64,000 nucleotides of DNA from an uncultured Paracoccaceae bacterium (GCA_937916485.1 CALFSV010000119.1:1-64000), one strand, 5' to 3'; counted from the stretch's first letter, positions 25,736 through 34,122 are shown. The notes: a model not told the origin generated them from the letters alone. Numbers and translations: made by a program.

Positions 25736-26767
25736 ATGAAACATACTGCATTCGCGGCAATCGCTGCCGTCATGGCGACCGCGATCCCCGCAACAGCCCA
25801 AGACCTGACGGAAATCACGGTTCTGACGCCGTTGCCCCGCCATACGGCATGGTATCCGCTGATCGTTGGCGAAGCGCTGGGCTACTTTGACGAGGAAGGT
25901 ATCTCGGTCACGCTGGTGGACGGCGGCGATCTGCCATCGACTGCATTCCTTGAGAATGGTCAGGTCGACATGGCCTCGCTCGATCCGTCGGAAGTGGTGC
26001 TTGCCAATGAGCGTGGGTTCGACTTTGACGTCGTTTACGAAGTCATGCACGGCGCCGTCGAAGGTATCTTCGTGCTGGAAGACAACCCGGCGACCTCGCT
26101 GACCGACCTGAGCGGCACGACCATCGGCATCGTTGGCGAAAGCGACCGTGGCCTGCTGCTGGCCGCTCTGGGTCATGCTGGTCTGAGCGAAAGCGATGTA
26201 ACCATCGCGGTGCTTGGTGAAAGCGCCCCACTTCTGGCCAACTCTTTGGCAACCGGCCAGGTCTCGGGTCTCGTCGGCGCAATTTCCGACTTCGTCGCGA
26301 TCACGTCGCAGGGCATCACAACCAAAAACCTGCTGCCGTCCGAAATGTCGGAAACCCCTGCCAACAACTTTGCGGTGCGTGCCGATGCGATCGGTGGTGA
26401 CCGTGACGACGTCATGCAGGGCTTTCTCAACGCCTGGGCCAAGTCCGGCTATGCCGGCTTGGTCGATATCGACGTGACCCGTGCCATGGCGATGGAAGCC
26501 GACCCCGAGAACTGGATCAACGAAGAGCTGGGGACCATCTTCCTCACCGCCGCGCAAGGCCTGCACCGTCCTGACGCCGAGATCTTTGGCGACCTTCGCA
26601 CAGATGTCTGGGCCGGTGTCATCGCAGAGATGGCCGCTGTCGGCATGATCGCGGGCGAAGTGGCCCCCGACGCGCTGCTCAACCGGGCCTATGTCGACAA
26701 CGCCAACCAGTTCGACAGAGCCGAGATCGAAGCAGAAGTCGCTGCCTGGAAAGCGGCAAATATGTAA
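25736..26767 (+). CDS. Periplasmic NMT1/THI5-type substrate-binding protein
   Basis: 343 residues. Signal peptide MKHTAFAAIAAVMATAIPATA, then QDLTEITVLTPLPRHTAWYPLIVGEALGYFDEEGI, the typical start of SsuA/NMT1 proteins. GGGAGGAT is placed well before the ATG. It supplies ligand to the ATPase-permease pair upstream. Being last in the gene order and followed by a perfect stem-loop is common for abundant binding proteins. Relatives bind sulfonates, aromatic acids or HMP-like pyrimidines; the hydrolase gene next door hints at an organic catabolite. Confidence 0.9.
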   Translation: MKHTAFAAIAAVMATAIPATAQDLTEITVLTPLPRHTAWYPLIVGEALGYFDEEGISVTLVDGGDLPSTAFLENGQVDMASLDPSEVVLANERGFDFDVVYEVMHGAVEGIFVLEDNPATSLTDLSGTTIGIVGESDRGLLLAALGHAGLSESDVTIAVLGESAPLLANSLATGQVSGLVGAISDFVAITSQGITTKNLLPSEMSETPANNFAVRADAIGGDRDDVMQGFLNAWAKSGYAGLVDIDVTRAMAMEADPENWINEELGTIFLTAAQGLHRPDAEIFGDLRTDVWAGVIAEMAAVGMIAGEVAPDALLNRAYVDNANQFDRAEIEAEVAAWKAANM

Positions 26768-26776
26768 GCAGACCCC

Positions 26777-26801
26777 GGGGCGCCGCCAGTCGCGGCGCCC
26801 C
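26777..26801 (+). terminator. Stem-loop after the NMT1-type binding-protein gene
   Basis: GGGGCGCCGC (26777-26786) and GCGGCGCCCC (26792-26801) form a perfect 10-bp stem with a 5-base loop, 10 bases past the stop codon. No T run follows, so mRNA stabilisation or partial termination is likelier than full termination. Confidence 0.6.
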
Positions 26802-26818
26802 AACACCCGAGGCACGCT

Positions 26819-27889
26819 ATGACCGACCAAAAAGACCCACGCATCGTTTCCGCCAATGCCCACTGGTCGCACCGCTTTGTAACCAACGGTGTGCCTCTGG
26901 CGGATTTCCAGGATGTGACGGGCGCGCTCAAACATTGGGACGATTGGTGCGCCGCATGGTCTGATCGTGCAGCCCGGCACGAGGCGATGGGACGGACCGC
27001 CCTAGAACAGGGGTATGGCCGGAGTGCGGGTGAACACCTCACGACCGCCGCAGTCTGCTACCACTTTGCCAAATTCCTCTTTGTCCATGACAATGCCCAG
27101 ATGCGCGCCGCACATGACAAGGCGATCGCCTGCCGGAACGCCGCATTGCCGTATCTAAATCCGCCCGGTGAACGGGTAGGGATCCCCTACGGGGCACATA
27201 CGCTTTACGGAAACCTGCGCCTTCCTTCCGGGGTCGAACGACCATCTTTGGTCCTCATGGTCATGGGCCTCGACAGCACCAAGGAAGAGATGCAGACCAA
27301 CGAACAGGTCTTTCTGGACCGGGGTCTGGCGACGCTGGCCTTTGACGGACCGGGGCAGGGGGAGGCAGAGTATGACCTGCCAATCGAACCAGCCTATGAA
27401 AAGCCCGTATCCGCCGTCCTCGACTGGCTGGAAACCCGGCCCGAGGTCGATGCAAGCCGCGTCGGTGTCTGGGGGGTGAGCCTTGGCGGCTACTACGCGC
27501 CCCGCGCGGCTGCCTTTGAGCCGCGATTGAAGGCCTGCGTCAGCCTTACCGGACCCTTCGACTTCGCCGAAGCCTTTGATCGCGCCCCCGGTCTGACGCG
27601 CGAAGCCTTCATTGCCCGCTGCGGGGCCACCAACGAGGCCGCAGCCCGCGAAGTTGCCACGCGTATGTCGCTCCGCGACGTTGCAGGGCAGATCAAGTGC
27701 CCGACCTATATCGTCGGTGGCAGGCTCGACCGCGTCATTCCGTCAGAACATGCTGAGGCACTTGTCCAGGCCGTCAGTGGTCCGGTCGTCCTGAACATGA
27801 TAGAAGATGGCGGGCACGTCGCCAACAACAGGCCCTATGCCTACCGACCGCAAGTGGCGGACTGGCTGGCTGGCGTCCTCTCACACTGA
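26819..27889 (+). CDS. Alpha/beta hydrolase of the 2,6-dihydroxypseudooxynicotine hydrolase type
   Basis: 356 residues: a helical N-terminal domain (about 1-125), then an alpha/beta hydrolase fold. Nucleophile S221 in GVSLGG, acid D304 in GGRLDRVIP and H333 in DGGHVANN form the triad. Length, the N-terminal helical cap and the spacing of these residues resemble the nicotine-pathway C-C hydrolase (EC 3.7.1.19), which cuts a 1,3-diketone-like bond, and an acidic residue at 251 lies near the family's extra catalytic Glu. Related proteins with other substrates exist, so the reaction is inferred as C-C or ester hydrolysis. It lies between an importer and an M24 gene on the same strand. Confidence 0.78.
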   Translation: MTDQKDPRIVSANAHWSHRFVTNGVPLADFQDVTGALKHWDDWCAAWSDRAARHEAMGRTALEQGYGRSAGEHLTTAAVCYHFAKFLFVHDNAQMRAAHDKAIACRNAALPYLNPPGERVGIPYGAHTLYGNLRLPSGVERPSLVLMVMGLDSTKEEMQTNEQVFLDRGLATLAFDGPGQGEAEYDLPIEPAYEKPVSAVLDWLETRPEVDASRVGVWGVSLGGYYAPRAAAFEPRLKACVSLTGPFDFAEAFDRAPGLTREAFIARCGATNEAAAREVATRMSLRDVAGQIKCPTYIVGGRLDRVIPSEHAEALVQAVSGPVVLNMIEDGGHVANNRPYAYRPQVADWLAGVLSH

Positions 27890-27954
27890 CTGGATCGGCA
27901 CTGGATGCCCCTCCACCGCTCCAACCGAAATACACTTACAAAAGGACGATTTAG

Positions 27955-29259
27955 ATGAGCCATGTTTCAGCGTTGAACCCTCGGATATTGCAGCCTGGAG
28001 ACATTGATCCGAACTGGCGTTGGGATCGTCATTTGCCTGCATTGGGGCATACTGCGGTTGATTTTGAGCGTCGTGTTGATCACGACCGTTTGCGTCGTTA
28101 CCGTTTGAGCCGGACGAAGGATGCCTTGAAGAAGTCTGGTTGCGGGGCTTTGTTGACGTTTGACGTGAACAACATCCGTTACATTTCGGGGACGAAGATC
28201 GGGGAGTGGGAGCGGGACAAGATGTGTCGCTTTGCGCTGCTTGCCGGGGACGAGGAGCCTTATGTCTGGGACTTTGGCTCGGCTGCGGTGCATCACCGGG
28301 AGTATTGCGACTGGCTTGATCCTGAGCGGATGCGGGCAGGTGTTGTTGGCATGCGCGGGACGATCCCGCCGTCTTTCGGTTTGATGAAGCGCTATGCGGA
28401 AGAGATCTACGGCCTTCTGAAGAAGGCGGGTGTGGCGGATCAGCCTGTGGGTGTGGACTATGCCGAGACGGCGATGTTCTTTGCCTTGCAGGAGGCCGGT
28501 CTGAAGGTTGTTGACGGTCAGCAGATCATGCTGTCAGCGCGCGAGATCAAGAACGTGGACGAGATCCATCTTCTGACGCAGGCGGCGTCGATGGTGGATG
28601 GTGTTTACCACATGATCTGGGAAGAGCTGAAGCCGGGGATCCGCGAGAACGACATCGTGGCGATGGCCAACAAGATGCTCTACGAGATGGGGTCTGACGA
28701 TGTGGAGGCGATCAATGCGATCGCGGGCGAGCGGTGCAACCCGCATCCGCACAACTTCACCGACCGCTACTTCCGTCCCGGCGACCAGGCGTTCTTTGAC
28801 ATCCTGCAAAGCTACCAGGGCTACCGGACGTGCTATTACCGGACGTTCAACGTGGGCCGGTCGACGCCGGCGCAGGTGGATGCCTATGTGAAGGCGCGTG
28901 ACTGGCTGGATGCGGCGATCGCGATGATCAAGCCGGGTGTGACGACGGACAAGGTTGCTGCGGTCTGGCCGACGGCGGAGAGCCTTGGCTTTCCCAACGA
29001 GCTTGCGGCGTTCGGGCTTCAGTTTGGCCATGGCCTTGGGCTTGCGCTGCACGAGCGTCCGATCATCAGCCGTGCGGTGAGCATGGAGAACCCGATGGAG
29101 ATCGAGACGGGGATGGTGTTCGCGCTGGAGACCTATTGCCCGGCGGCGGATGGCTATTCGGCGGCGCGGATCGAGGAAGAGGTGGTTGTGACGGATACGG
29201 GCTGCGAGGTGATCTCGTTGTTCCCGGCCGAGGAACTGCCGATTGCGAACCGCTACTGA
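27955..29259 (+). CDS. M24 (creatinase/aminopeptidase-fold) family protein with an altered metal site
   Basis: 434 residues: N-terminal creatinase-like domain, then the pita-bread domain. Expected metal ligands are D282 (FFDI), H359 (FGHG), E392 (ALETY) and E408 (IEEEV). The second Asp, normally 11 residues after the first, is C293 here (YRTCYYRTF). Fold members include prolidases, creatinase, ectoine hydrolase and the DMSP lyase DddP, so function cannot be read from the family. AAAGGAC precedes the ATG. The gene, especially its first half, uses many T-ending and TTG codons unlike its neighbours, hinting at separate origin. It lies between the hydrolase and the E1/E2 genes. Confidence 0.85.
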   Translation: MSHVSALNPRILQPGDIDPNWRWDRHLPALGHTAVDFERRVDHDRLRRYRLSRTKDALKKSGCGALLTFDVNNIRYISGTKIGEWERDKMCRFALLAGDEEPYVWDFGSAAVHHREYCDWLDPERMRAGVVGMRGTIPPSFGLMKRYAEEIYGLLKKAGVADQPVGVDYAETAMFFALQEAGLKVVDGQQIMLSAREIKNVDEIHLLTQAASMVDGVYHMIWEELKPGIRENDIVAMANKMLYEMGSDDVEAINAIAGERCNPHPHNFTDRYFRPGDQAFFDILQSYQGYRTCYYRTFNVGRSTPAQVDAYVKARDWLDAAIAMIKPGVTTDKVAAVWPTAESLGFPNELAAFGLQFGHGLGLALHERPIISRAVSMENPMEIETGMVFALETYCPAADGYSAARIEEEVVVTDTGCEVISLFPAEELPIANRY

Positions 29260-29356
29260 GGCGTTTCCCTCGGGGGAGGATCGCGGGAGGATCCTTCGGG
29301 TGTAGTCCTTTGGAGTGTGGTCCGCCTGTCCGGCCGATTGGTCATTGCGACAGGCG

Positions 29357-29379
29357 GCCCCTCCGGGGGGAGTATTTTT
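29357..29379 (+). terminator. Possible terminator after the M24 gene
   Basis: A short CCCC/GGGG hairpin at about 29358-29369 is followed by AGTATTTTT. The stem is weak, but the GC hairpin plus AGTATTTTT layout recalls gene-end motifs of roseobacters as I remember them. The rest of 29260-29459 holds a repeated GGAGGATC and no gene I can support. Confidence 0.35.
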
Positions 29380-29459
29380 GACAAAGCGAAGTTTTACGAA
29401 GCGAAGAGGGTCCGGGCTGCCAGGTGCGGTGCCGGCCCGATGGCTCGAGGAGAGACGAG

Positions 29460-30485
29460 ATGGCGCAGGCGGGTAAGGCGACAGCAGCGAAGGCGAACTC
29501 GGAAGAGTATCTGCGGATGTACACCCAGATGGTCCGCATCCGGGCGTTCGAGGATCAGGCCAACCAGCTGTACCTGAGTGCGAAGATGCCGGGTCTGACC
29601 CATATGTACTCGGGTCAGGAGGCTGTGGCGGTTGGCATCTGCGAGGCGCTGACGGTGGAGGACAAGATCACCTCGACCCATCGCGGCCATGGCCATTGCG
29701 TGGCCAAGGGGGCGGCGTTCAAGGAGATGTTCTGCGAGCTTCTGGGCAAGGAAGAGGGCTATTGCCGGGGCAAGGGCGGGTCGATGCATATCGCCGACCA
29801 GAGCAACGGCAACCTGGGCGCCAATGCCATTGTCGGCGGGTCGATGGGCATCGCGACGGGGGCGGCCCTGTCGGCCAAGCAGCTTGGCACGGGTGCTGTT
29901 GCGGTGTGCTTTTTTGGCGATGGCGCAACGGCGCAGGGCCTGATGTACGAGGTGATGAACATGGCAGCACTCTGGAAGCTGCCGGTGATCTATGCCTGCG
30001 AGAACAACGGCTATTCCGAGTATACCAAGACCGCCGAGATCGCGGCGGGCAGCCTGACGGCGCGCGCCGAGGCCTTTGGCATCGAGGCCCATACGGTGGA
30101 CGGCCAGGATGTGCTGGCGGTCAATGCCCTGACCCAGGACCTGGTGGCCCGCGCCCGCAAGGGGGAAGGCCCGTTCTTCATGGAACTGATGACCTATCGC
30201 TATCATGGCCACCATGTGGGCGACATCAACCGCACCTACTACCGCTCCAAGGAGGAGGAGACCCTCTGGACCTCGGAGCGCGATCCGATCACCCGGCTGG
30301 GCGACTGGCTGACGCAGGAAGGCCTGGTGGCGGCTGCTGACCTAGAGGCGATCCGCGCCGAGGTGGCCGAGGATGCCGAGGCCGCGGTGGCCTATGCCCT
30401 GGCCGCCCCCTACCCCGATGGATCGGAGGTGGACATGCATGTCTATGCCGCGACCGACCCCGCCACCCTGCAGCCTGGAGCCTGA
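29460..30485 (+). CDS. Thiamine-diphosphate 2-oxoacid/acetoin dehydrogenase E1, alpha subunit
   Basis: 341 residues from ATG 29460 (GAGGAGAG upstream; an earlier in-frame start at 29424 is less likely). The cofactor motif runs GDGATAQG...ENN, and conserved blocks include MYSGQEAVAVGI, RGHGHCVAKG, GKGGSMHI and TYRYHGHHVGD. With the beta subunit it decarboxylates a 2-oxo acid, or cleaves a ketone such as acetoin, and passes the acyl group to a lipoyl domain. It is the first gene of E1alpha-E1beta-E2-aldehyde dehydrogenase. With no E3 gene nearby, it must borrow one. Distinguishing PDH-like from acetoin-type needs comparison. Confidence 0.9.
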   Translation: MAQAGKATAAKANSEEYLRMYTQMVRIRAFEDQANQLYLSAKMPGLTHMYSGQEAVAVGICEALTVEDKITSTHRGHGHCVAKGAAFKEMFCELLGKEEGYCRGKGGSMHIADQSNGNLGANAIVGGSMGIATGAALSAKQLGTGAVAVCFFGDGATAQGLMYEVMNMAALWKLPVIYACENNGYSEYTKTAEIAAGSLTARAEAFGIEAHTVDGQDVLAVNALTQDLVARARKGEGPFFMELMTYRYHGHHVGDINRTYYRSKEEETLWTSERDPITRLGDWLTQEGLVAAADLEAIRAEVAEDAEAAVAYALAAPYPDGSEVDMHVYAATDPATLQPGA

Positions 30486-30488
30486 CCC

Positions 30489-31481
30489 ATGCGCGAGATT
30501 ACCCTGTCGAAGGCCGTCAACGAGGCGATTGCCGAAGAGATGCGCCGCGATCCATGTGTCTTTGTCATCGGCGAGGATGTGGCCGAGGCGGGCACCCCGT
30601 TCAAGGTGCTGTCCGGCCTGGTCGAAGAGTTCGGCACTGACCGGATCATCGACACCCCGATCTCGGAGCCGGGCTTCATGGGCCTGGCGGTGGGCTCTGC
30701 GATGACGGGCATGCGCCCGATCGTCGACCTGATGTTTGGCGACTTCCTGTTCCTGGTCATGGACCAGTTGTGCAACCAGGCGGCCAAGACCCATTACATG
30801 TCGGGGGGCAAGTTGAGCGTGCCGCTGGTCCTGCGCACCAACCTGGGCGCCACCCGCCGTTCGGCCGCCCAGCATTCCCAGTCGCTGCATGCCCTGGTCG
30901 CCCATATCCCCGGCCTGAAGGTGGCGATGCCCTCCAGCGCCTATGAGGCCAAGGGCCTGATGAAGACGGCGATCCGGGACAACAACCCGGTGGTCATCTT
31001 CGAAGACAAGCTGATGTACCAGGACAAGGCAGGCGTGCCGGAAGAGGAGTATCTGATCCCCTTCGGTGTGGCCAACATCAAGCGGGAGGGGACCGACATC
31101 ACCCTGATCGGAACCTCCTCGATGGTGCAGGTGGCCGAGAAGGCCGCCCTGATCCTGGAGGCCGAGGGCATCAGCGCCGAAGTGATCGACCCGCGCACCA
31201 TCGTGCCGCTGGACGAGGCGACCTTGCTGGCCTCGGTCCGCAAGACCAGCCGCGCCATCGTCATCGACGAGGGCCATCAGAGCTATGGCATCACCGGCGA
31301 GATCGCCAGCCGCCTGAACGAGAAGGCCTTCTATCACCTTGATGCCCCGGTCTGCCGGATGGGGGCGATGGATGTGCCAGTCCCCTTCTCGCCCGCGCTT
31401 GAGGATCTGACGGTGCCGACGCCCGAAGGCGTGGCCGCTCTGGCCCGCCGTCTTGTGGCGGGGGAGATGCTTCATGGCTAA
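30489..31481 (+). CDS. Thiamine-diphosphate 2-oxoacid/acetoin dehydrogenase E1, beta subunit
   Basis: 330 residues. VFVIGEDVAEAGTPFKVLSGLVEEFG, PISEPGFMGLAVGSAMTGMRPIVDLMFGDF and the C-terminal IDPRTIVPLDEATLLASVRKTSRAIVIDEGH are typical of the AcoB/PdhB transketolase-like beta chain. It lies 3 bases after the alpha gene with GGAG before its ATG, and its end overlaps the E2-like gene by 8 bases. Alpha2beta2 assembly is expected. Codons are strongly G/C-ended, unlike the M24 gene upstream. Confidence 0.92.
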   Translation: MREITLSKAVNEAIAEEMRRDPCVFVIGEDVAEAGTPFKVLSGLVEEFGTDRIIDTPISEPGFMGLAVGSAMTGMRPIVDLMFGDFLFLVMDQLCNQAAKTHYMSGGKLSVPLVLRTNLGATRRSAAQHSQSLHALVAHIPGLKVAMPSSAYEAKGLMKTAIRDNNPVVIFEDKLMYQDKAGVPEEEYLIPFGVANIKREGTDITLIGTSSMVQVAEKAALILEAEGISAEVIDPRTIVPLDEATLLASVRKTSRAIVIDEGHQSYGITGEIASRLNEKAFYHLDAPVCRMGAMDVPVPFSPALEDLTVPTPEGVAALARRLVAGEMLHG

Positions 31482-32613
31482 ACCACATGAGGTGATCATG
31501 CCCGCCCTCGGCATGGCCCAGGAGACCGGCATTCTGGTGCGCTGGCTGGTCGAGCCGGGGGCTGCGGTGACCAAGGGCAGCCCGCTGATCGAGGTGGAGA
31601 CCGACAAGGCGGTTCAGGAGGTCGAGGCCCAGGCCGACGGCTTTCTGAGCGACCTGCGGGCCGGAGCTGGCGATGAGGTGCCGGTGGGCGAGGTCATAGG
31701 CCTGATCGTGGCTGCGGCCGGCGATGTGACCGAAGGCAGCGGGGCGGCAGAGGCTGAAGCTGAACCCGCCACGGCAACCAATGCTGCAGCACCAAATACG
31801 CAAGAAGAGACGTCCGTATCAACCAAAAGCGATACGAATATCAAATCAGCACATAATGATGCCATCCACCCCCTTGATCCCTCGGGCCGGATCCTGGCCT
31901 CGCCCAAGCTGCGCCGGATGGCCGATGACGCCGGACTCGACCTGGCGCTGCTGGTCGCCCATGGCCACCCCCAGCCCTATCATGCCGCCGATCTCGACCT
32001 GTTGCGCCAGCTGACCCAAGCGGCTGCAGAAGATCTGGCCGCTGATCTGGCCGCCGGTCCTGCTACAGGTCCTGCTGCGGGTGCAACCAGCGGTCCTGCC
32101 CTTGGCCATATCTCTGCCCGGGTGCCGGCCGCGCCCTGCGACGGCTTTCTGGCCCGGATGCGCGAGGACGCCGGGCTCGACCTGGCGCCCATGGCCCTTT
32201 GGGCCAGCTTTGCGGCTTCGGCGCTCCGGGCGGCGACAGCGCCCGAGAGCCCGCTGGTCGTGACGGCGGCTGTTCTGGGACCAGAGGGTTTTGCCCCCAC
32301 GACGGCCCTGTCCAACCCGGACCTGGCCCGGCTGTCGGTCCAGCCCGAGGCCCCAGAGGGGGCCACCCCCAGTCTGATCCTGCGCGACCTGACCGCCAGC
32401 GCCCTGACCGGCCTGCGGCCCGCGAGTGGCCTGGCCGCCCCGGCGCTGACCCTGGCCCGCGACAGGAACGGGGGCAGGAACGGGGGCAGCGACGGCGACA
32501 GCCTGCTGGTGGCGCTGGACTACGCGGCCGACCAGCTGGACGAGGACGCGGCCCTGGCCGTCATCACCGGCCTGGCCGCCCGCCTTGCCGACCCCCTCAC
32601 CTATCTCGTATGA
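31474..32613 (+). CDS. E2-like lipoyl protein with degenerate acyltransferase domain
   Basis: 379 residues from ATG 31474, overlapping the E1 beta end. Residues 1-80 are a lipoyl domain with lipoyl-Lys K45 in VETDKAVQEV. A low-complexity Ala/Glu linker follows, then a peripheral-subunit-binding domain (about 138-182, SGRILASPKLRRMADDAGLDL) and an Ala/Gly/Pro-rich stretch. The remaining 160 residues align only loosely with the acyltransferase core, and where HRxxDG should stand near the C terminus there is AADQLDE (about 351-357). The catalytic His and Asp are missing, so transfer to CoA looks impossible by the normal route. It may be only a swinging-arm carrier and scaffold. Confidence 0.82.
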   Translation: MAKPHEVIMPALGMAQETGILVRWLVEPGAAVTKGSPLIEVETDKAVQEVEAQADGFLSDLRAGAGDEVPVGEVIGLIVAAAGDVTEGSGAAEAEAEPATATNAAAPNTQEETSVSTKSDTNIKSAHNDAIHPLDPSGRILASPKLRRMADDAGLDLALLVAHGHPQPYHAADLDLLRQLTQAAAEDLAADLAAGPATGPAAGATSGPALGHISARVPAAPCDGFLARMREDAGLDLAPMALWASFAASALRAATAPESPLVVTAAVLGPEGFAPTTALSNPDLARLSVQPEAPEGATPSLILRDLTASALTGLRPASGLAAPALTLARDRNGGRNGGSDGDSLLVALDYAADQLDEDAALAVITGLAARLADPLTYLV

Positions 32614-32673
32614 GCCACCCATCTCACCCATTCCGTCCGAACTGAACACGGCAGAGCCAAACCGGAGCGCCCC

Positions 32674-34122
32674 ATGACCCAACAGAGCCCGATCCTGCAC
32701 ACCGATCTCTACATCGACGGCGCCTGGCGTCCGGGGGCCGAGGGGGTGCGCTTTGACGTGCTCAACCCCGCCACCGAAGAGGTTCTGGCCTCGGTCGCCT
32801 CGGCCGAGATCGCCGATGCACAGGATGCGCTGGACGCCGCTGCCGCCGCCGCCCCGGCCTGGGCCGCCAGGACGCCCCGCGACCGGTCCAACATCCTGCG
32901 CCGCGCCTTTGAACTGATGTCCGCCCGCCTGCCCGAGTTTGCCCGGCTGATCACCCTGGAGAACGGCAAGGCCCGCGGCGATGCCATGGGCGAGGCGACC
33001 TATGCCGCCGAATTCTTCCGCTGGTTCTCGGAAGAGGCGGTGCGGGTCGAGGGGATGATCGCCCATGCCCCGGCCTCGGGCGCGCGGATCCTGGTGCAGC
33101 ACAAGCCTGCCGGCATCGCCGTGCTGATCACGCCGTGGAACTATCCCGCCGCCATGGCCACCCGCAAGATCGCCCCGGCCCTGGCCGCAGGTTGCCCCGT
33201 CATCCTCAAGCCCGCCTCGGAAACCCCGCTCACCATGCTGGCGTTGATGCCGCTTCTGGAAGAGGCCGGGGTGCCCAAGGGCATCGTCCAGGTCCTGCCC
33301 TCGCGCAAGACCGGGCCGCTGGTCGATCACCTGCTGCATGATCCCCGGGTCCGGGTCGTCAGCTTTACCGGCTCTACCAATGTCGGCCGGACCCTGCTGC
33401 GCGCCGCCGCCGACCAGGTCCTCAAGCCCGCGATGGAGCTGGGTGGCAACGCCCCCCTCATCGTCTTTGAGGACGCCGATCTCGATGTCGCCGTCACAGG
33501 CGCCATGCAGGCCAAGATGCGCAACCTTGGCGAGGCCTGCACCGCCGCCAACCGCTTTTACGTCCATGCCGATGTGGCCGAGGCCTTTGCCGAAAAGTTC
33601 ACCGCCGCCATGGCCGCCCTCAAGATGGGCAACGGCCTGGACGAGACCGTCGATGTCGGACCCCTCGTCAATGCCGACACCCGCGACAAGGTTGCCGCCT
33701 TTGTCGAGGATGCCGTCGCCAAGGGGGCAAAGGTCCTGCTGGGTGGCACCACCCCCAACGGACCGGGCTTCTTCTACCCCCCAACCGTCATGGTCGACGT
33801 CCCCGAAACCGCCGCCTGCGTCAACGACGAGATCTTCGGACCCGTCGCCGCCATCCAGACCTTCACCGACCAGGACGACGTCATCACCCGCGCAAACAAC
33901 ACCGAATACGGCCTCGTCGCCTACGTCTTTACCCAAAACCTCGCACGAGGCCTCAAGGTTTGCGAAGCCCTCGACTACGGAATGACAGGCCTCAACAGAG
34001 GCCTCGTCTCAGACCCCGCAGCACCCTTCGGAGGAACAAAACAATCAGGCCTCGGTAGAGAAGGCGGGCACGAAGGCATCAAAGAGTTCACCGAAACTCA
34101 ATACATAGCCGTACAATGGTAA
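32674..34122 (+). CDS. NAD(P)-dependent aldehyde dehydrogenase (succinate-semialdehyde dehydrogenase-like)
   Basis: 482 residues. ITPWNYPAAMATRKIAPALAAG (cofactor and Asn), general base E255 in ELGGNAP, nucleophile C289 in GEACTAANRF, and the C-terminal PFGGTKQSGLGREGG complete the ALDH set. The length and the TPWNYP motif fit the semialdehyde dehydrogenase branch. It is the last gene of the E1/E2 set, 60 bases after E2. The final 80 or so codons shift to A-ending forms (e.g. AGA, ACA, GGA), unlike the C/G-ended remainder. It probably oxidises an aldehyde made in the same pathway. Confidence 0.92.
   Translation: MTQQSPILHTDLYIDGAWRPGAEGVRFDVLNPATEEVLASVASAEIADAQDALDAAAAAAPAWAARTPRDRSNILRRAFELMSARLPEFARLITLENGKARGDAMGEATYAAEFFRWFSEEAVRVEGMIAHAPASGARILVQHKPAGIAVLITPWNYPAAMATRKIAPALAAGCPVILKPASETPLTMLALMPLLEEAGVPKGIVQVLPSRKTGPLVDHLLHDPRVRVVSFTGSTNVGRTLLRAAADQVLKPAMELGGNAPLIVFEDADLDVAVTGAMQAKMRNLGEACTAANRFYVHADVAEAFAEKFTAAMAALKMGNGLDETVDVGPLVNADTRDKVAAFVEDAVAKGAKVLLGGTTPNGPGFFYPPTVMVDVPETAACVNDEIFGPVAAIQTFTDQDDVITRANNTEYGLVAYVFTQNLARGLKVCEALDYGMTGLNRGLVSDPAAPFGGTKQSGLGREGGHEGIKEFTETQYIAVQW

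Noticed and set aside
27955..29259. Reading the M24 protein as the DMSP lyase DddP
   Set aside because: Same fold, but DddP has both Asp ligands and a different N-terminal domain, as I recall it; here one Asp is Cys and the similarity is only family-wide.
29260..29459. Repeated GGAGGATC and CGAAG words as a functional repeat array
   Set aside because: Only two copies each, short, with no symmetry or regular spacing; most likely chance in GC-rich DNA.
31846..33936. Long minus-strand open frame opposite the E2-like and aldehyde dehydrogenase genes
   Set aside because: The Gly/Asp/Gln/His-rich product is typical of antisense frames in GC-rich DNA, and the plus-strand genes have complete enzyme motifs.
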